From assembly GCF_036245645.1 (NCBI RefSeq), contig NZ_BTPE01000008.1, positions 1 through 64,000 of the forward strand: DNA of 64,000 bases. Direction: 5' to 3'. Below the pieces are notes generated by a model that ran no database searches, was not told where the DNA came from, and worked only from the letters and a program-made list of their open reading frames with translations. The position numbers were made by a program, and so were the translations under genes. Below, in pieces: positions 61,089 through 64,000 of this stretch. This DNA is from Algoriphagus taiwanensis (lineage in GTDB: Bacteria; Bacteroidota; Bacteroidia; Cytophagales; Cyclobacteriaceae). How positions within the stretch are numbered: the first letter of the stretch is position 1; every line of letters begins with the position of its first letter.

Positions 61089-62462
61089 TTAGTCTAGGAT
61101 CAAAGCTACCGTATCTGCCTTAGTTCTGATTTTGAGCCATTGCCTTAGCTTTTGTATCTCGGCAGATGAAGGTCTGCTTTTGAAAGAGGCGTAGGCGGCG
61201 ATTAGGGTATCACTGTTTTTGGAATCCAAATCACTGAAAATAGATCTGCCTAGGCTGAATTTGCTCAAAGTTGGATGATTGATTTTTGCCTCTTCAGCCA
61301 TTTCTGTACTCAAGGTGCGGATTTCTGCATCTTGGGCCAGTTCTTTTTCCAAAAGGGCGATTCTTTCGTCTTTGGTTTGGATCAAGGCTTCATTGCGCTC
61401 ATAGAGGTCTTTGAGGATATCGTTTCTTAAGACGCGCATATCTGTACTGCTTCCGCTTTGATTGATAATCAGATCAGTTTCTGCGAGCCCAAAATCAATG
61501 ATTTTGGTTTTGAGGATTTCAATTTCATCATCGGAAATAGGTTCGCCAATGAGACTGACTTCGATTTTTCTATTGTCAGTATCGTAAGCGAATTCTGCAT
61601 TTAAGATCTGGGTTTTAGGAAATTTCATTTCGGTTTTGACAAATTTCTTTGCCTGCTGATCCCAAATGGACTGCTTGACAATCCCGTAGGCTAGGTAAAT
61701 GCTGGGAATTACTGTCATCAAAGTAAAAAGGGTGATATAGGTTTGCACACGTTTTTCCCTTTTGGAATCTAGAAAGTGCTTTTTTGGGTAGCCCATAAAC
61801 CGGACAATCAAATAGGTCGAAAGGCTGATGAAGACCGAGTTGATGAAAAAGAGATAAAAGGCTCCGAAAAAGTAGTATAGATTTCCGGTGGCTATTCCAT
61901 ACCCTGCAGTACAGAGTGGGGGCATAAGCGCAGTGGCGATGGCCACACCCGGGATAGCATTGCTTTTTTCCTTTCTGGAACCTGCAACTATTCCTGCCAG
62001 CCCTCCAAATAGTGCGATCAAAACGTCCCATACCGTAGGCTCAGTCCGCGCTAAAAGTTCGGATTGGGCATCACTAATAGGGGTGACCAGAAAGTATAGG
62101 GTAGAGGTGAGGATCGAAATAAATACGGCGACGGAAAGATTTCGAAAAGACCTTTTGAGCAATTCAAAATCGTTGATACCCGCAGCTAAGCCAATACCCA
62201 TGATGGGACCCATCAGAGGGGAGATCAACATGGCACCAATAATGACTGCGGTGGAGTTGACATTCAATCCCACGGATGCCACCAAAATAGCGAAGATCAG
62301 AATCCAAAGGTTAGCTCCCTTAAACTCCACATTTTTGGAAATGTATTCAATAGTTTCCAGTTCATCTTCTTTGCCCTCTTCCAGGTCAAAACGATGTGCC
62401 AGGTAAAGCAATACCCGAATGATTTTACTTCGGTTTTTTTTTGGTTTTTGGGTCTCCTCCAT
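61089..62462 (-). CDS. DUF389 (TIGR00341 family) membrane protein
   Basis: The 457-residue protein has an acidic N-terminus followed by the DUF389 core of six to seven helices. Hallmarks are GLNVNSTAVIIGAMLISPLMGPIMGIGLA (about 65-93), LIALFGGLAGIVAG, NAIPGVAIATALMPPLCTAGYGIA (about 166-189), and FYLFFINSVFISLSTYLIV. The C-terminal half is soluble, with a coiled coil about residues 345-395. Function is unknown, possibly transport. The YCII gene follows in the same transcript. Confidence 0.9.
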   Translation of the reverse strand: MEETQKPKKNRSKIIRVLLYLAHRFDLEEGKEDELETIEYISKNVEFKGANLWILIFAILVASVGLNVNSTAVIIGAMLISPLMGPIMGIGLAAGINDFELLKRSFRNLSVAVFISILTSTLYFLVTPISDAQSELLARTEPTVWDVLIALFGGLAGIVAGSRKEKSNAIPGVAIATALMPPLCTAGYGIATGNLYYFFGAFYLFFINSVFISLSTYLIVRFMGYPKKHFLDSKREKRVQTYITLFTLMTVIPSIYLAYGIVKQSIWDQQAKKFVKTEMKFPKTQILNAEFAYDTDNRKIEVSLIGEPISDDEIEILKTKIIDFGLAETDLIINQSGSSTDMRVLRNDILKDLYERNEALIQTKDERIALLEKELAQDAEIRTLSTEMAEEAKINHPTLSKFSLGRSIFSDLDSKNSDTLIAAYASFKSRPSSAEIQKLRQWLKIRTKADTVALILD

Positions 62463-62849
62463 AACTGATAATGCCTTGGTGAAAATAGGTCTTTTTTTAT
62501 TTGGGGGAGGTGAAAGAAAAAAATATTTGTTAGTAATACTGAGCTTCTGGATAGAGTAGGGGAGGATGCTAAGTGAACCTGAAGGTAGGAAATAGATGAA
62601 AAGTTTTACTTGATTTGATTTGTTGTAAATAATTGATTGATAATTTTTTAAATGTGATTTTGATGAATCTTAATTTGGTTAGGCTAAATAAATTAGACAT
62701 GACTAAAAATAAGTATTTCCTGAAAATGAAAACCTAAAAGGAAAAGGTATTCTGCTTTTTTCTAAAACTGATTTCTTTATTTTTGGGAGATTTTGAGAAT
62801 CAACCTCAGCTCTTATATTTTGAACTTACCTTGATTTTTTCCAACCAAA
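62463..62849. other. divergent intergenic region upstream of the response regulator
   Basis: 387 bp of AT-rich sequence between the divergent starts of the DUF389 gene and the response regulator gene. It contains the response regulator promoter near its right end. No ORF, repeat or RNA was recognised in the rest. Confidence 0.6.
62792..62822 (+). promoter_or_regulatory. Bacteroidota-type promoter of the response regulator gene
   Basis: TTTG (62792-62795), 18-nt spacer, TATATTTTG (62814-62822). The -7 box has one extra T relative to TAnnTTTG. The start codon follows 27 nt downstream. Confidence 0.6.
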
Positions 62850-63218
62850 ATGAACCAATCTGACAACCTATTAGTAGTCCTGGATGATGACAAAATCATG
62901 CATCTTTTGTTACGAAAAAGGATCAATCTATTGGGCTTGGTATCTGATCTGAAATTTTTTGATCAGGCCTCGGATGCCCTGAATTTTCTGTCCGAAGCTC
63001 CCCAAGCGGTGGTGATTTCGGATCTGAATTTGGGAGTCATGGAGGCATGGGAATTTTTGGATTCCTTGTTTAACCAAGGGTTTCAGGGGAAGTTTTTTTT
63101 GATGAGTTCTTCCATTATCAACTCAGACAGGGTACGAGCAAATGCAGATCCAAGGGTATCGGGTTTTTTTGAGAAGCCGCTTTCCGAAACCGATCTAATC
63201 CAAATCCTACAGGCTTAA
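62850..63218 (+). CDS. single-domain response regulator (CheY-like receiver)
   Basis: The 122-residue receiver has no output domain. Key residues are present: the acidic cluster Asp12-Asp13-Asp14, phosphoacceptor Asp58 (AVVISDLNLG), Ser86-88 at the Thr/Ser position (FFLMSSSI), and Lys109 in FFEKPLSETD. It therefore appears phosphorylation-competent and would act by protein contact. No histidine kinase is adjacent. It belongs to the standalone receivers common in Bacteroidota. Confidence 0.93.
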   Translation: MNQSDNLLVVLDDDKIMHLLLRKRINLLGLVSDLKFFDQASDALNFLSEAPQAVVISDLNLGVMEAWEFLDSLFNQGFQGKFFLMSSSIINSDRVRANADPRVSGFFEKPLSETDLIQILQA

Positions 63219-63276
63219 AGAAAATTAAGTCCGGCATTGTGGAAATTTCCTTATTTTCGAGAATCCGAAATAAATT

Positions 63277-64000
63277 ATGGCCGAAGAAGCAGATGATCGG
63301 AAGCCCTTGCTTTCGAAAAAAATAGATAAGTTTTTTACGGGATTGGCGGATGCCTGGAACTTCGTCCGACGATTTTTCAGGGAAGTATTTCTGCCTCCTT
63401 ACGAATTCAAAGAAGTCATTCATCAGTGTTACCGTATTGGTGTAGAATCTCTCCCGCTTATATCCCTAACGGGATTTATCGTCGGAATTGTATTTACCAA
63501 TCAGTCGAGACCTTCCCTATCTGAATTTGGAGCCACATCCTGGTTGCCCTCTCTTATTTCCATCGCTGTGGTGAGGGCTATGGGGCCTTTGGTGACTGCC
63601 CTGATTGCAGCAGGAAAGGTCGGTTCCAGCATCGGTGCAGAAATTGGCTCCATGAAGGTGACCGAGCAGATCGATGCCATGGAGGTATCAGCTACCAACC
63701 CTTTCAAGTTTCTTGTAGTAACTCGCGTTTTGGCCACGACGTTTATGATTCCTTTGTTGGTCATGTACACGGATTTTGTGGCCTTGATCGGATCTTTCAT
63801 CAATGTGAACAAAAATGAATTGGTCAGCCTATCGACCTTTTTTGTTCAGGTTTTTGATTCGATTTCCTTTTTGGATGTGTTTTCTTCGGTTTTAAAATCA
63901 CTCGTATTCGGTTTCACGATCGGGATTGTGGGCTGTTACAAGGGATATAATTCTTCCAAAGGAACAGAAGGTGTAGGTCGTGCTGCAAACTCTGCAGTAG
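63277..64000 (+). CDS. mlaE: MlaE-type ABC transporter permease (truncated by window end)
   Basis: MlaE family permeases move phospholipids between inner and outer membranes with an MlaF ATPase and MCE-domain partner. The visible 241 residues start with a basic N-terminus (SKKIDKFFTGLADAWNFVRRFFREVFLPP) and contain the family core: LPLISLTGFIVGIVFTNQS, VVRAMGPLVTALIAAGKVGSSIGAEIGSMKVTEQIDAMEVSATNPFKFLVVTRVLATTFMIPLLVM is the stretch at about 101-165. VFGFTIGIVGCYKGYNSSKGTEGVGRAANSAV follows at the window edge. The frame is open to position 64000, so only the last 20 or so residues are missing. Confidence 0.93.
   Translation, partial: MAEEADDRKPLLSKKIDKFFTGLADAWNFVRRFFREVFLPPYEFKEVIHQCYRIGVESLPLISLTGFIVGIVFTNQSRPSLSEFGATSWLPSLISIAVVRAMGPLVTALIAAGKVGSSIGAEIGSMKVTEQIDAMEVSATNPFKFLVVTRVLATTFMIPLLVMYTDFVALIGSFINVNKNELVSLSTFFVQVFDSISFLDVFSSVLKSLVFGFTIGIVGCYKGYNSSKGTEGVGRAANSAV

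Noticed and set aside
1..64000. CRISPR array, tRNA or prophage
   Set aside because: No regularly spaced direct repeats of CRISPR type, no tRNA-like T-loop sequences and no phage structural genes were recognised. The only periodic repeat is the three-copy palindrome at 42.6 kb, which is too short and lacks unique spacers.

Overview
The window is a chromosomal segment from a Bacteroidota bacterium, most likely order Cytophagales and close to Algoriphagus/Cyclobacteriaceae (inference). The signs are a SusC/SusD pair, DUF5683 beside parAB, an enlarged signal peptidase I, split MacB/LolD-type ABC genes, A-rich start-codon contexts, and promoters of the Bacteroidota type (TTTG about 19 nt before TAnnTTTG). 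Such promoters are readable before rpsF, the SRP RNA and a response regulator. Most of the window is core genome; accessory material is concentrated at about 41.3-51.5 kb. No CRISPR array, tRNA, rRNA or intact insertion sequence was recognised.

Layout. 0-1.4 kb: a possible structured small RNA, then the ribosomal operon rpsF-rpsR-rplI (minus strand). 1.4-4.9 kb: a coiled-coil membrane protein, two methyltransferases, apaG and ung. 4.9-9.1 kb: minus-strand operon parA-parB-DUF5683-dapB-lepB (chromosome partitioning, lysine/peptidoglycan precursor, secretion). 9.2-12.7 kb: pyrG-yidC. 12.7-14.0 kb: an AT-rich gene-poor stretch with one small helix-turn-helix protein. 14.0-18.5 kb: a degenerate YrdC-like protein overlapping cca, a TPR protein, and a purple-acid-phosphatase-like enzyme. 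18.5-23.1 kb: S8 and S41 lipoprotein proteases, ftsE, a small conserved protein and a transaldolase-like aldolase. 23.2-26.1 kb: SRP RNA and valS. 26.2-32.8 kb: susD-susC and a CocE-type hydrolase, each transcript closed by a nearly identical terminator. 33-39.7 kb: fumarylacetoacetase, an unknown beta-rich protein preceded by several dyads, then yfhO-methyltransferase-slyD.

39.9-44.2 kb: ffh, then a lipoprotein gene bracketed by a 20-bp direct repeat copied from the ffh terminator, then an AAA ATPase preceded by three 18-bp palindromes at an exact 29-bp period. 44.1-47.8 kb: guaD and a MacA/permease/ATPase efflux set. 47.8-52.2 kb: a serine hydrolase, a DUF2442 gene next to a DUF4160 pseudogene with an in-frame stop, an alpha/beta hydrolase, a RhuM-type protein and a VOC protein. 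52.2-54.3 kb: a GH67 alpha-glucuronidase. 54.5-60.6 kb: addA-addB, the helicase-nuclease pair for double-strand-break repair. 60.6-64 kb: a YCII protein, a DUF389 membrane protein, a single-domain response regulator, and the start of mlaE, cut by the window end.

How they fit together: the set is mainly housekeeping (translation, protein targeting by Ffh/SRP RNA/YidC/LepB, DNA repair by Ung/AddAB, partitioning by ParAB) plus outer-membrane nutrient uptake. The strongest candidates for something undescribed are the palindrome array ahead of the AAA ATPase and the insertion scar beside it. I cannot show from sequence alone that either is a new system.
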